64,000 nt of DNA from Shinella zoogloeoides (GTDB lineage: Bacteria > Pseudomonadota > Alphaproteobacteria > Rhizobiales > Rhizobiaceae). A model generated the notes under the pieces. That model worked only from the letters and a program-made list of their open reading frames with translations, was not told the DNA's origin and searched no databases. The position numbers and the translations under genes are program-made. Below, piece after piece: positions 1-8,856 of this stretch. Where the stretch lies: NCBI RefSeq assembly GCF_022682305.1, contig NZ_CP093528.1:1873501-1937500 (forward strand), written 5' to 3'. Numbering within the stretch: position 1 is the first letter of the stretch; the number at the start of each line of letters is the position of its first letter.

Positions 1-1034
1 ACGGCGAGATAGGCCCAGGCCTCCGCCTCCATGCTGTCGCCGTCAAGACCGACGGCCTCGGCGGCCACCACCTCCGCGCCCTCCACTCCGGCAAGCGCCG
101 CAAGATCGCCCATGATCACGCGGTTGAGTCGACCGCCGCCGCACACGACATAGAGCCTCGGCCGCTCCGGCAGGTGGCGGGCGGAGCGAAGGATGGCGGC
201 GGCGGTGACATGCGCCAGCGTGCGCGCGCCATCTTCAAGGCTCGCATCGGCTCCTTCAGGCGGGCGAAAATCGTTGCGATCGAGAGAGCGGCGCACCGGA
301 TCCGTGAAAAAGGCATGGCCCAGATAGCGTTCCGCAAGTTCCGCATCAACCCGGCCTTCCGAGGCGATCATGCCGCCCTGGTCATAGGGGATGCCGGCAT
401 GAGCCTCGACCCATTGGTCGATCAGCGTATTGCCCGGCCCACTGTCAAAGGCGACAATATCACCCCCGCTGCCGATGAAGGTGATGTTGGAAATGCCGCC
501 GATATTGACGAAGACGACGGCCTTGCCGGAAGAGCGGGTAAGGCCGGCGGCGAGCGCGGCATGATAGGCGGGGATGAGCGGCGCGCCCTGCCCGCCATGC
601 GCCATGTCGTTCGCCCGCATGTCGTAGACGGTGTCGATACCCGTCTCACGGGCGAGAAGCGCCCCATCGCCGAGCTGCACGGTCAGCGCCTCGTTGGGCC
701 GGTGCAGCACCGTCTGGCCGTGGAAGCCGATGACATCGACATCGGAAGGCGCAAGATTGTTTTCCGCAAGGAACGCCCGCACCGCTTCCGCATGGCGAAG
801 GGTCAATTCTCGCTCGATCCCGGCAAGATCACCCGGCCGCTCGCGACGCTCGCCCATCGTCTTGGCCGTTTCCAGCGCGGCCTGCAGCCGGCGGCGGAAG
901 GCGGCGTCGTAGGAGCGTCCCGTGGACGGACCACGCTCGACGACCGCCTCGCCATCCGTGCGCAACAATGCCACGTCGATGCCGTCGAGGCTCGTGCCGC
1001 TCATCAAACCGATCGCCGTCCGCATAACCGTCAT
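1..1034 (-). CDS. anmK: Anhydro-N-acetylmuramic acid kinase (3' end outside window)
   Basis: Predicted cytoplasmic kinase of peptidoglycan recycling: it phosphorylates 1,6-anhydro-N-acetylmuramic acid to MurNAc-6-phosphate. The reading frame begins [20 protein letters not shown]; the GxMSGTSxDG(I/V)D block at residues 9-20 is the hallmark of AnmK. Further family blocks are [12 protein letters not shown] and [13 protein letters not shown] in the middle of the protein. 344 complete codons lie in the window; family members have about 365-375 residues, so only the last 25 or so are missing. A second in-frame ATG at codon 4 is a possible alternative start. The gene is divergent from tyrS, a common rhizobial arrangement. 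Confidence 0.93.
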   Translation of the reverse strand, partial: MTVMRTAIGLMSGTSLDGIDVALLRTDGEAVVERGPSTGRSYDAAFRRRLQAALETAKTMGERRERPGDLAGIERELTLRHAEAVRAFLAENNLAPSDVDVIGFHGQTVLHRPNEALTVQLGDGALLARETGIDTVYDMRANDMAHGGQGAPLIPAYHAALAAGLTRSSGKAVVFVNIGGISNITFIGSGGDIVAFDSGPGNTLIDQWVEAHAGIPYDQGGMIASEGRVDAELAERYLGHAFFTDPVRRSLDRNDFRPPEGADASLEDGARTLAHVTAAAILRSARHLPERPRLYVVCGGGRLNRVIMGDLAALAGVEGAEVVAAEAVGLDGDSMEAEAWAYLA

Positions 1035-1056
1035 TCCATCTGCTCCAGACTCACTT

Positions 1057-1085
1057 TTGAAGTGATCATGTCGGCTAAAGATGAT
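1057..1085 (+). promoter_or_regulatory. Possible tyrS promoter
   Basis: TTGAAG and GATGAT are separated by 17 bases in the 91-bp gap between divergent anmK and tyrS. Each hexamer matches the sigma-70 consensus at four of six positions. This is inference from spacing and weak consensus only. Confidence 0.3.
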
Positions 1086-1125
1086 AAACGCCGCCCCGAA
1101 ACAATCCCACCAGAGAAGACAGGCC

Positions 1126-2379
1126 ATGTCCGAATTCAAATCCGATTTCCTTCGCACGCTGAAAGAGCGCGGCTTCATCCACCAGATTTCCGATGAAACC
1201 GGCCTCGACGACCTCCTCGCCAAGGAAACCGTGACCGCCTATATCGGCTATGATCCGACGGCATCGAGCCTGCATGTCGGCCACCTGACGCAGATCATGC
1301 TACTGCACTGGTTCCAGGCGACCGGGCACCGGCCCATCTCCCTGATGGGCGGCGGCACCGGCATGGTCGGCGATCCCTCGTTCAAGGACGAAGCGCGCAA
1401 GCTGATGACGGTCGAGACGATCGAGGAGAACATCGTCTCCCTGAAGCACGTCTTCGCCAACTATCTGGATTATGACCACGCCCGCAATCCGGCGTTGATG
1501 ATCAACAACGCCGAGTGGCTGCGTCCCCTCAACTATCTGGAATTCCTGCGCGATGTCGGCCGCCACTTCTCGGTAAACCGCATGCTGTCGTTCGACAGCG
1601 TGAAGACGCGCCTCGACCGGGAGCATTCCCTGTCCTTCCTCGAATTCAACTACATGATCCTCCAGGCATACGACTTCGTCGAGCTTTCGAACCGTTACGG
1701 CTGCCGCCTGCAGATGGGCGGCTCCGACCAGTGGGGCAATATCATCAACGGCATCGACCTCGGTCACCGCATGGGCACGCCGCAGCTCTTTGCTCTCACC
1801 TCTCCGCTCCTGACGACCTCTTCCGGCGCGAAGATGGGCAAATCGGCATCCGGCGCGGTCTGGCTCAACAAGGACCTGCTGCCCGTCTACGATTTCTGGC
1901 AGTATTGGCGGAATACCGAGGACGCGGACGTCGTGCGCTTCGCGAAGCTTTTCACGACCTTGCCGATGGACGAGATTGCTCGCCTCGAAAAGCTCGGTGG
2001 TTCGGAAATCAACGAGGCCAAGAAGATCCTCGCTACGGAAGTAACCGCGATACTGCACGGCCGCGATGCGGCCGAACAGGCCGCGGAGACCGCGCGCAAA
2101 ACCTTCGAGGAAGGCGCGATTGCCGATAACCTGCCCTCCATCGACGTCGCGACCGGTGAACTGGAAGCCGGCATCGGCCTCCTGACGCTCGTGGTGAAGG
2201 CCGGCCTTGCCGCCTCCAACGGCGAGGCGCGCCGCCACGTCCAGGGCGGCGCGGTGCGCATCAACGACGTCGCGGTCTCCGACGAGCGCCGCGCCATCGG
2301 CACGGCCGACGTGTCCGCCGACGGCGTGATCAAGCTGTCGCTCGGCAAGAAGAAGCACATCCTCGTTCGCCCGGCCTGA
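1126..2379 (+). CDS. tyrS: Tyrosyl-tRNA synthetase
   Basis: Charges tRNA-Tyr with tyrosine. The 417-residue protein has the class I signature as HVGH at residues 50-53, the KMSKS loop as KMGKS near residue 237, and a C-terminal S4 RNA-binding domain from about residue 350 (for example [16 protein letters not shown]). The start ATG follows a purine-rich stretch (agagaag). An in-frame ATG 45 bases upstream would add 15 residues that do not resemble the family N-terminus, and it overlaps the candidate -10 region. A strong hairpin terminator follows the stop codon. Confidence 0.97.
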   Translation: MSEFKSDFLRTLKERGFIHQISDETGLDDLLAKETVTAYIGYDPTASSLHVGHLTQIMLLHWFQATGHRPISLMGGGTGMVGDPSFKDEARKLMTVETIEENIVSLKHVFANYLDYDHARNPALMINNAEWLRPLNYLEFLRDVGRHFSVNRMLSFDSVKTRLDREHSLSFLEFNYMILQAYDFVELSNRYGCRLQMGGSDQWGNIINGIDLGHRMGTPQLFALTSPLLTTSSGAKMGKSASGAVWLNKDLLPVYDFWQYWRNTEDADVVRFAKLFTTLPMDEIARLEKLGGSEINEAKKILATEVTAILHGRDAAEQAAETARKTFEEGAIADNLPSIDVATGELEAGIGLLTLVVKAGLAASNGEARRHVQGGAVRINDVAVSDERRAIGTADVSADGVIKLSLGKKKHILVRPA

Positions 2380-2405
2380 GCCTTGCAACGATCGTGAAGG
2401 ATAGA

Positions 2406-2428
2406 GGCCGCCTCCGGGCGGCCTTTTT
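2406..2428 (+). terminator. Rho-independent terminator of tyrS
   Basis: Perfect 7-bp stem GGCCGCC / GGCGGCC with loop TCCG, followed by five T. It sits 27 bases after the tyrS stop and touches the end of the convergent gene. Confidence 0.88.
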
Positions 2429-5400
2429 CATTGGAACTCGAAGATGTTACGGAAGACGCCGGGGGCGATGATCGACAGCGGGTTGATGGTGAGGTTCGGC
2501 TTGTCGAACGGACCGGAGAGCTTGAAGGTGATACCGATCAGGCCGCGGTCGTTACCGTTGCCGAGGATGAGGCCGATCAGCGGAAGCTCGGCGAAGAGCC
2601 GGTTGAGACCGTAGGCCGGCATGAAGGTGCCGGTCATCTCCGTCTGGCCGCTTGCATCGCGCACCGTGCCCTGGAAGGTGGCGCCGACCATGTCGCCGCG
2701 CACCACGCCGTTGGCGAGACTGAGCGCGCCGCCGCCCGCGCGCACCTGCGCAAAGCCTCGCGAGAACTTCACGGCGCTGACATCGATCTCGCGGCGAACG
2801 GCGTCATTGAGGCTGCGCCCACCGTCTCCCGCAGGCGTCGAGACCAGCGAGCGAAGCCGCTCTTCGCCGACGAGGGAGAAATTGCGGATATCGACCGAGC
2901 CGAGCCAGCCGTCGTCCGCCTCGCGCAGCCGGACATTGAGAAGGCCCCCCTGCATGTGGCGGTAGACATCCGCGAACCGCGCGACCGCGCCCGCATCGCC
3001 GCTGGTCAACTGGATGACGCCGCCGCCATCCCGGGCGAGCTGCCCCACCACCGGTGCGCCGCCGGACGTCATGGCCGAAAGGTCGAGCGCCGAGATACGT
3101 CCGCCAGCCGTGGCGTAGCGGAAAGCGACATTGGAAAGGCTCTCGCCGTTGAAGCCGACCGCACGCGACAGATTGGCCTCGACTGTCATCCCCTGCTTGC
3201 CGGCACTTGCGCCGTCGCCGCCGCCCGTCTGGTTCTTGAGGCGCGCCAGCACCTGGCGGATATCGGCGGCCTCGCCGTCGGCCACCACGGAATAGCCCGC
3301 CTTGCCACGCGCGATCTTCAACCGGAACCGATCGTTGGCCGAAAGCCGCACCGTGGAGAAATTCGCCGAATCGAGCGCCGCGCCACGGAAGGCGAGATCG
3401 CCCGAAACGCTGAAACCGTCGCCGGAAAAGCGGAAGTCGGACACGCGCGTCGTGCCGTCGCCGGTCTCCGCCGTCAATGTCACCTTGCCGCCGATACCCG
3501 CGCCCTTTGTCCAGCCGATCCAGGGAATGGAGACGGCCGCGCCGGTGACATCGGCCTCAACGGTCCTCGGCCCGTCGCCCTCCTGTTCCAGCCGCACGGC
3601 GACCTCGCCCTCCAGCACGTCGTCCAGCCCCGGAAGCAGCTTGCGGCGATCCCGGTTGTCGAGCGTTCCGGACAGGATCGTCCTGCGCGGGATATCGGAT
3701 GTCTTGTCGACAGGCTGGACCAGTTCGAGATTCAGCGTCACGCCGTCTATGTTCGCCTTGGCGTCGAGATCGGCCATCTTCGGATCGATGGCGAGCAGGC
3801 CGCGCAGCCCGGTCACGGTGCGTCCGGCAATGGGCTTGCGCACGTCCACATCGTCCAGCGTCAGGGCCGCGGTCCATTGCGGCGGCGGCGGATTGTGCGC
3901 GGCGACGATGCCGAAATGCGCCTTCACCTTCGCCTGCACCTGCCCGCTGAAATCCTCCGGCGCGAAGCCCGTCGCGGGAAGCGCACGGATGGGACGGTAG
4001 GTGACCAGTTCGGCGATGGCGTCGGCATTGCCCGCGACATCGATGTCCATGTCCGCCATCAGCGGCTTTTCGTAATTGCTGGGCAGCACGAAGGTGCCGC
4101 CGGTCAGCGCCACGGTGCGCCCCGAGGGGAAATAGGCCGTGCCGCCGGTAATGCCGATCTCGGTGACCGGGCCGCGCAGGCGGAACGTCCCGGACGTATC
4201 GCGCAGCGGCGGAATTTCCCCGGCGACGTTCATGCGCGCGCCCTCGATATCGAAGTCGATCTTCAACTCGTCCGCCGTCAGTCGCATCGGCACGCCCGGC
4301 ACGCGCTCACGCCCCTCGGCAAGGTAGAATTCGATGCGGCCATTGGTGACGGTACCGCCATAGATATTGCGGATGACCCAGCTCCGCGCCGTCTTGGCCA
4401 GCCAGAAGGGCCAGAACTGCTTGACCGCCGCCGATTGCAGCTTGCTGGCGATCATTACGAAGCTGACCTCCGGCTCGCGTTCGCCAAAACGCATGGCGAG
4501 CGAGCCGGCGACATTGCCCTTCTCGCTCGAAACGGCCATTTCCTCGAAATGCAGGCTCTTCGTCGCCGGCAGGTAGTAGCCATTGACCTTGGCATCGAAG
4601 CGGATGGGGTCCTCTGTGGAATCGACCGGCCGGCTGATGGCGTTGCTGAAGAGCAGCTCGATGGCGAAGCCCTTGTCCGGCTTGTCGGAAACCCGGTCGA
4701 GATCGACGAGGCCGCCGGTGAAGGGAAAATGCGACTGGCCGACGCTGGCATTCGTCGAGGCCAGCTCGATGGACCCTTTGTCGAAATTGTAGCTCGCCTT
4801 CACCGAGGAGGGGCGAAGCTCCGCGGCGATGCCGTCGCCATAGACCGCACCCGCGGCGAAACTGAAATCGGCGGACAGTTCCGGCGCCGCGCCCTCGATC
4901 TCCCGCCGCGCGCCGACAGAGATATCGACGGTCGTATCAAGCCCGGCATGGACCGCGCCTTCCGGCGTATGGCTCAGCAGGAAGTCGCCGAGGGCGACGT
5001 TGCGGATCGTGCCTTCCATGGCGCGAACGGCATCGCCGCCGGTCCTTGCCACCAGGTCGATCTCGCCCTCCCGTCCGTCAAGCGAGAACGTCCCCTCGAT
5101 CCCCATGGTGCCCTCCCTGTCGCGGGAGAACTGGAGACTGGTGATGGACAGCAGGACGGGCCGTCCACCCGCCCCCTCGAAGGTCGCGCCGAGATCGGAA
5201 ATGCTGACAGTCTGCATGCCGTTGGCGTCGATCAGGCGATTGATGCCGTCCAACCGCTCGAAGGTGGTCTCGAGATAGTCCGGCATGTCCGAGATACGCA
5301 GCGCCGAAAGGTCGAGCGGCCTGCTCTTGGGCAGGAGCGTCGCATTGAACATGACGCCCTCCACATCGAGCCGCGAGACGGCGATATGGCCGGTAACGAG

Positions 5401-5820
5401 CGCCACGGGATCGAGCACGATGCCGACGGCCTCGGTCGTCGCCAGCTCCTTGCCCGATTCGACCTCGACGATCCGCACGTCCTCCGCCTTGAGGGCGAAG
5501 CCGTCGAGGCCGGCAAGGCGCAGCACCGTATGGTCGACCGATGCGCGGTAGCGCGGCCCCAGCCCCTGGTTGAGCGCGGCAACGGCGCGGGCATTGAGCG
5601 TGCTGTCGAAAAGCCCGGTCTCGACAAGACCGATGATGAGGGCGCCGATGAACAGGACGAGCGCGACGGCGGCAGCGGCGATCCGGAACAGAATGCCGGT
5701 GCGGCTCGCCTGAGTCGCATGCAGGACGATGGGTTCGTGAGCCTGCGCGGAAGGCAGCGCATGCAGCGGAACGATGTCCTTTCTGCGGAACACGACCTTG
5801 TCGCCGCGGATTTCCTCCAT
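2428..5820 (-). CDS. DUF3971 / AsmA-like large envelope protein (YhdP-type)
   Basis: An 1130-residue protein with a cytoplasmic N-terminal stretch of about 43 residues, one transmembrane segment at roughly 44-66 (ILFRIAAAAVALVLFIGALI) and a long, beta-rich periplasmic part. The overall design and C-terminal repeats (for example TFRLRGPVTEIGITGG, and the ending LTINPLSIIAPGVFRN) match the DUF3971/AsmA-like proteins related to YhdP. That family is now linked to phospholipid transport between inner and outer membranes; the transport role here is inference from the family. It is convergent with tyrS and divergent from bcp. A 1254-codon open frame on the opposite strand is only a shadow. Confidence 0.85.
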   Translation of the reverse strand: MEEIRGDKVVFRRKDIVPLHALPSAQAHEPIVLHATQASRTGILFRIAAAAVALVLFIGALIIGLVETGLFDSTLNARAVAALNQGLGPRYRASVDHTVLRLAGLDGFALKAEDVRIVEVESGKELATTEAVGIVLDPVALVTGHIAVSRLDVEGVMFNATLLPKSRPLDLSALRISDMPDYLETTFERLDGINRLIDANGMQTVSISDLGATFEGAGGRPVLLSITSLQFSRDREGTMGIEGTFSLDGREGEIDLVARTGGDAVRAMEGTIRNVALGDFLLSHTPEGAVHAGLDTTVDISVGARREIEGAAPELSADFSFAAGAVYGDGIAAELRPSSVKASYNFDKGSIELASTNASVGQSHFPFTGGLVDLDRVSDKPDKGFAIELLFSNAISRPVDSTEDPIRFDAKVNGYYLPATKSLHFEEMAVSSEKGNVAGSLAMRFGEREPEVSFVMIASKLQSAAVKQFWPFWLAKTARSWVIRNIYGGTVTNGRIEFYLAEGRERVPGVPMRLTADELKIDFDIEGARMNVAGEIPPLRDTSGTFRLRGPVTEIGITGGTAYFPSGRTVALTGGTFVLPSNYEKPLMADMDIDVAGNADAIAELVTYRPIRALPATGFAPEDFSGQVQAKVKAHFGIVAAHNPPPPQWTAALTLDDVDVRKPIAGRTVTGLRGLLAIDPKMADLDAKANIDGVTLNLELVQPVDKTSDIPRRTILSGTLDNRDRRKLLPGLDDVLEGEVAVRLEQEGDGPRTVEADVTGAAVSIPWIGWTKGAGIGGKVTLTAETGDGTTRVSDFRFSGDGFSVSGDLAFRGAALDSANFSTVRLSANDRFRLKIARGKAGYSVVADGEAADIRQVLARLKNQTGGGDGASAGKQGMTVEANLSRAVGFNGESLSNVAFRYATAGGRISALDLSAMTSGGAPVVGQLARDGGGVIQLTSGDAGAVARFADVYRHMQGGLLNVRLREADDGWLGSVDIRNFSLVGEERLRSLVSTPAGDGGRSLNDAVRREIDVSAVKFSRGFAQVRAGGGALSLANGVVRGDMVGATFQGTVRDASGQTEMTGTFMPAYGLNRLFAELPLIGLILGNGNDRGLIGITFKLSGPFDKPNLTINPLSIIAPGVFRNIFEFQ

Positions 5821-5969
5821 CTCGCGTCTGCTTCCTCTACCCTTTGCGCCGCGTTATCCCACGAAATCGCCGCCAGTCATCCGCTCGTCGCTGGACGATT
5901 CTGCCTGTCACTATATATGCGGGAAGCCGGGTCCTTGACTCAAAAAGCCGGCCAAAGAAAGGAAATCCC

Positions 5970-6437
5970 ATGGCAGAACTGGTCTCGGGCGTCGAAGCTC
6001 CGGATTTCACCCTTCCGCGCGACGGTGGCGGCACGCTTTCGCTGTCCGGCTTCCGCGGGCGTCCCGTGGTGCTTTTCTTCTATCCCAAGGACGACACGGA
6101 AGGCTGCACGACGGAAGCCAAGGATTTTACCGCCGCGAAGGCGCAGTTCGACGCCTTGGGCGTTGCGCTCATCGGCCTTTCGCCCGATCCCGTGAAAAAG
6201 CATGACAAGTTCGTCAAGAAACACGACCTCGGCGTGCCGCTCGCCTCGGACGAAGGCCTCCAGACGTTGGAAGCCTATGGCGTGTGGAAGGAAAAGAGCA
6301 TGTATGGCCGCACCTATATGGGGGTGGAGCGCACGACCGTGCTCATCGACGCCAACGGCAGGATTGCCGAAATCTGGCCGAAGGTTAAGGTCAAGGGTCA
6401 TGTCGAAGCCGTTCTCGAAGCTGCCAGAAAACTTTAA
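5970..6437 (+). CDS. bcp: Peroxiredoxin, Bcp (PrxQ) family, one-cysteine form
   Basis: Thiol peroxidase reducing hydrogen peroxide and organic hydroperoxides. The 155-residue protein has the thioredoxin-fold peroxiredoxin block FFYPKDDTEGCTTEAKDF with the peroxidatic Cys at residue 46. Many Bcp proteins have a resolving Cys five residues later; here that position is Lys 51 and the protein has no other cysteine, so it should work as a one-Cys enzyme needing an external thiol. The start ATG has the Shine-Dalgarno AAAGGAAA. A TATATAT stretch near 5912 with CTGGAC upstream could be the promoter, but the spacing is short. Confidence 0.93.
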   Translation: MAELVSGVEAPDFTLPRDGGGTLSLSGFRGRPVVLFFYPKDDTEGCTTEAKDFTAAKAQFDALGVALIGLSPDPVKKHDKFVKKHDLGVPLASDEGLQTLEAYGVWKEKSMYGRTYMGVERTTVLIDANGRIAEIWPKVKVKGHVEAVLEAARKL

Positions 6438-6462
6438 AGATACCCGATAAGGTGTTGCGATA

Positions 6463-7287
6463 ATGGAATTACCGCATATCGAGAGCCTGCGTGGCGGCGC
6501 AACGGCGGCCATCATCGCGGCCGACCTCGACCTGAAGACGGCGCTGGCCCAGGAAACGGCGCGGCGCTGGTTCGCCCGCACGCTCTCGATGCGCTCGCCG
6601 CGCGATCCCGCGCTGCCGTCCCGCCCGGGCCGCCCGGAAAAGCCGGAACTCATTCCGCCCAAGCACATGAAAAAGCGCTCGCTGCACACGTTGAAGGGCC
6701 GTATCGCGCTTCTCCATGCCCTCGCCCATATCGAGCTGAATGCCGTGGACCTCGCGCTCGACATCGTCGCCCGCTTCACCACCGAGCGCGTGCCGCATTC
6801 CTTCTTCGACGGCTGGATGCAGGTCGCCTTCGAGGAAGCCAAGCACTTCCGTCTCGTGCGTGATCGCCTGCGCGACCTCGGCGCGGACTATGGCGACGTT
6901 CCAGCTCATGACGGGCTGTGGCAGGCCGCGCACGACACGCGCAACGACCTGACCGCGCGCCTTGCCGTGGTGCCGCTGATCCTGGAGGCGCGCGGCCTCG
7001 ACGTGACGCCCGCCCTGCAGGCCAAGATGCGCGAGACCGGCGACAATGCCAGCGCCGACGTGCTCGATATCATCTACAACGACGAGAAGGGTCATGTGGC
7101 GGTGGGCGCCAAGTGGTTCCGCTTCCTCTGCGCCCGCGAGAAGAAGGACCCGGCCGCCACGTTCAAGGACCTTGTCCGCAGCAATTTCCGTAGCCCGCTG
7201 AAGCCGCCCTTCAACGATGTCGCCCGGGCCGAGGCAGGCCTGACGCCTTCCTTCTACCGTTCGCTCGTTTCCGTCAGCCAGAGCTGA
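6463..7287 (+). CDS. DUF455 ferritin-like protein
   Basis: A 274-residue protein of the DUF455 family, which has a ferritin-like four-helix fold and is often annotated as a putative rRNA or tRNA-associated or metal protein without proven function. Likely carboxylate and histidine metal ligands lie in AHIELNAVD (near 90), FEEAKHF (near 125), ILEARGLD (near 170) and NDEKGHV (near 205), the spacing expected for a di-metal site in a four-helix bundle. It starts 25 bases after bcp and is probably co-transcribed with it, which fits, but does not prove, an oxidative-stress or oxygenase role. Confidence 0.82.
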   Translation: MELPHIESLRGGATAAIIAADLDLKTALAQETARRWFARTLSMRSPRDPALPSRPGRPEKPELIPPKHMKKRSLHTLKGRIALLHALAHIELNAVDLALDIVARFTTERVPHSFFDGWMQVAFEEAKHFRLVRDRLRDLGADYGDVPAHDGLWQAAHDTRNDLTARLAVVPLILEARGLDVTPALQAKMRETGDNASADVLDIIYNDEKGHVAVGAKWFRFLCAREKKDPAATFKDLVRSNFRSPLKPPFNDVARAEAGLTPSFYRSLVSVSQS

Positions 7288-7384
7288 TATTTCGCGCCGG
7301 AACCACGCGGCTCAAGGCTTTGTTAACCCTAACAATGTGTAATTCCCCCATACGAGACCAGCAGAATCGGTCGGGGAGTCATCG

Positions 7385-8665
7385 GTGGCGGAGCGTTCTG
7401 AAAACCGCGTCTTTGGAAAACGTGCGAAGCAGCATGTCGTGATCCTGGCGAGCGGCGACAAAATCCGCCACATGACCGTCCGCCCCTGGATGGTTGCCGT
7501 CGGCTTCTGCTTTGCCGGCATGTTCACGGTCGGCTATCTCGCCGCCACCTCCTATCTCGTCCTGCGCGACGACCTGATCGGCGCCACCATGGCGCGACAG
7601 GCCCGCATGCAGCACGACTACGAGGACCGCATCTCGGCGTTGCGCGCCCAGGTCGACCGCGTCACCAGCCGCCAGCTCCTCGACCAGCAGGTCGTCGAGG
7701 GCAAGGTGGAGAAGCTGATGCAGCAGCAACTGGCCCTCTCCGAACGCCACGGCAAGCTCGATGCGCTGCTCAACCGCGCAGAAAGCAGCGGCGTGGAAGC
7801 GACCGGCGCCATTCCCCTGCCCGACGAAAAGCCGCTGATCGGCGAACGCCGCGCCGACGCCGCCGGCGCGATCAATGCCATCATGGGCATCGCGCCGCAA
7901 AAGACGACGCAGCTTGCCTATGCCGCGACGGGCGAATCGGTCGCCGACCGCGCCGACCGTCTGTTCTCCAAGGTCACGCTATCCCTCAAGGATCTCGAGC
8001 ACGAGCAACTGAACCGCATCCAGTCCCTGACGTCGGGCGCATCGGAAACGGCGGACGCCATCCAGACCATCCTGCGCCGCACCGGTTTCGACGTCGCCGA
8101 GGGCAGCCCACCCGAAACCGATTCGGATACGGCCATCGGCGGCCCCTTCGTCGAGCCGATGGACGCAAGCGACCCCTTCGAGGCGTCGATAAACGACCTC
8201 GACGTCGCGCTGGAACGCCTCGATGCGGCCCGCCGCACCGCACGCAAGCTGCCGTTCGGCAACCCCTCGCCGCAAAGCAGCATCACCAGCCGCTTCGGCA
8301 ACCGGACCGACCCGTTCCTCGGACGTCTGGCGCTCCATGCCGGCATCGATTTCCGCGTTTCGACGGGCACGCAGGTTCGCTCGACGGGCGCCGGCACGGT
8401 CGTCGTGGCCGGCCGCAACGGCGGTTACGGCAACATGGTCGAGATCGACCATGGCGACGGACTGACGACGCGCTACGCCCACCTTTCCCGGGTTCTCGTC
8501 AAGGTCGGCGACCATGTGGAGGCTGCCGATCCGGTCGGCCTTTCCGGTACGACGGGCCGTTCGACCGGGCCGCACCTGCATTACGAGGTGCGCCGCGAGG
8601 GCAAGGCCGTCGACCCCATGCGGTTCCTCACCGCCGGCATGAAACTGACGACCTACATGGATTGA
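7385..8665 (+). CDS. M23 family metallopeptidase, membrane-anchored, coiled coil
   Basis: Predicted periplasmic peptidoglycan endopeptidase. The 426-residue protein has a short cytoplasmic tail, a transmembrane segment near 36-58, a coiled coil near 75-130, and a C-terminal LytM/M23 domain from about 290. The zinc ligands are all present: H318 and D322 in LHAGIDF, and H399 in HLHYE with H397. It is therefore probably an active enzyme and not a degenerate EnvC/NlpD-type activator. The layout (transmembrane helix, coiled coil, LytM) resembles the rhizobial polar-growth factor RgsM, a link I cannot test here. GTG start with GGGGAG about ten bases upstream. Confidence 0.88.
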   Translation: MAERSENRVFGKRAKQHVVILASGDKIRHMTVRPWMVAVGFCFAGMFTVGYLAATSYLVLRDDLIGATMARQARMQHDYEDRISALRAQVDRVTSRQLLDQQVVEGKVEKLMQQQLALSERHGKLDALLNRAESSGVEATGAIPLPDEKPLIGERRADAAGAINAIMGIAPQKTTQLAYAATGESVADRADRLFSKVTLSLKDLEHEQLNRIQSLTSGASETADAIQTILRRTGFDVAEGSPPETDSDTAIGGPFVEPMDASDPFEASINDLDVALERLDAARRTARKLPFGNPSPQSSITSRFGNRTDPFLGRLALHAGIDFRVSTGTQVRSTGAGTVVVAGRNGGYGNMVEIDHGDGLTTRYAHLSRVLVKVGDHVEAADPVGLSGTTGRSTGPHLHYEVRREGKAVDPMRFLTAGMKLTTYMD

Positions 8666-8702
8666 CACAACGCAAGGCGAAGCGTTCCGGTATGACAAAA
8701 TT

Positions 8703-8733
8703 ATCCCTCAGGCCGTTCAAATCGCTGAGGGAT
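8703..8733. terminator. Hairpin after the M23 peptidase gene
   Basis: Nine-base inverted repeat ATCCCTCAG / CTGAGGGAT with a 13-base loop, 38 bases after the M23 stop. There is no T run on the plus strand, so termination is only possible, not clear. Confidence 0.4.
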
Positions 8734-8753
8734 TTACCAAATTCGCTGATTTC

Positions 8754-8781
8754 CTTGACTTTCCGGTACTTTCGGCATATT
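8754..8781 (+). promoter_or_regulatory. Likely promoter of the DEAD-box helicase gene
   Basis: CTTGAC matches the rhizobial -35 consensus exactly; CATATT follows after 16 bases. Transcription would start near 8788, giving a leader of about 70 bases before the TTG start. Confidence 0.55.
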
Positions 8782-8795
8782 TGCGCTCCATCCTC

Positions 8796-8854
8796 GCGGC
8801 AACTTGGCCGCTAACTCATTGCGTTCGCAAGAACCGAAACGGAAACTGTTTTCC
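8796..8854 (+). promoter_or_regulatory. Structured 5' leader of the helicase mRNA
   Basis: Three short hairpins in a row: GCGGC/GCCGC (loop 6), GTTC/GAAC closed by the loop GCAA, and GGAAA/TTTCC (loop 4). The last one contains the probable Shine-Dalgarno sequence GGAAA in its 5' arm, just before the TTG start. The pairing is seen directly; a role in translation control is inference. Confidence 0.35.
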
Positions 8855-8856
8855 CT

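Noticed and set aside
2431..6195. A 1254-codon open frame on the plus strand opposite the DUF3971 gene
   Set aside because: It has no ribosome site, no recognisable domain and a composition rich in Arg, Gly, Asp and His as expected from the antisense of a high-GC gene. The minus-strand frame has a membrane helix and family features.
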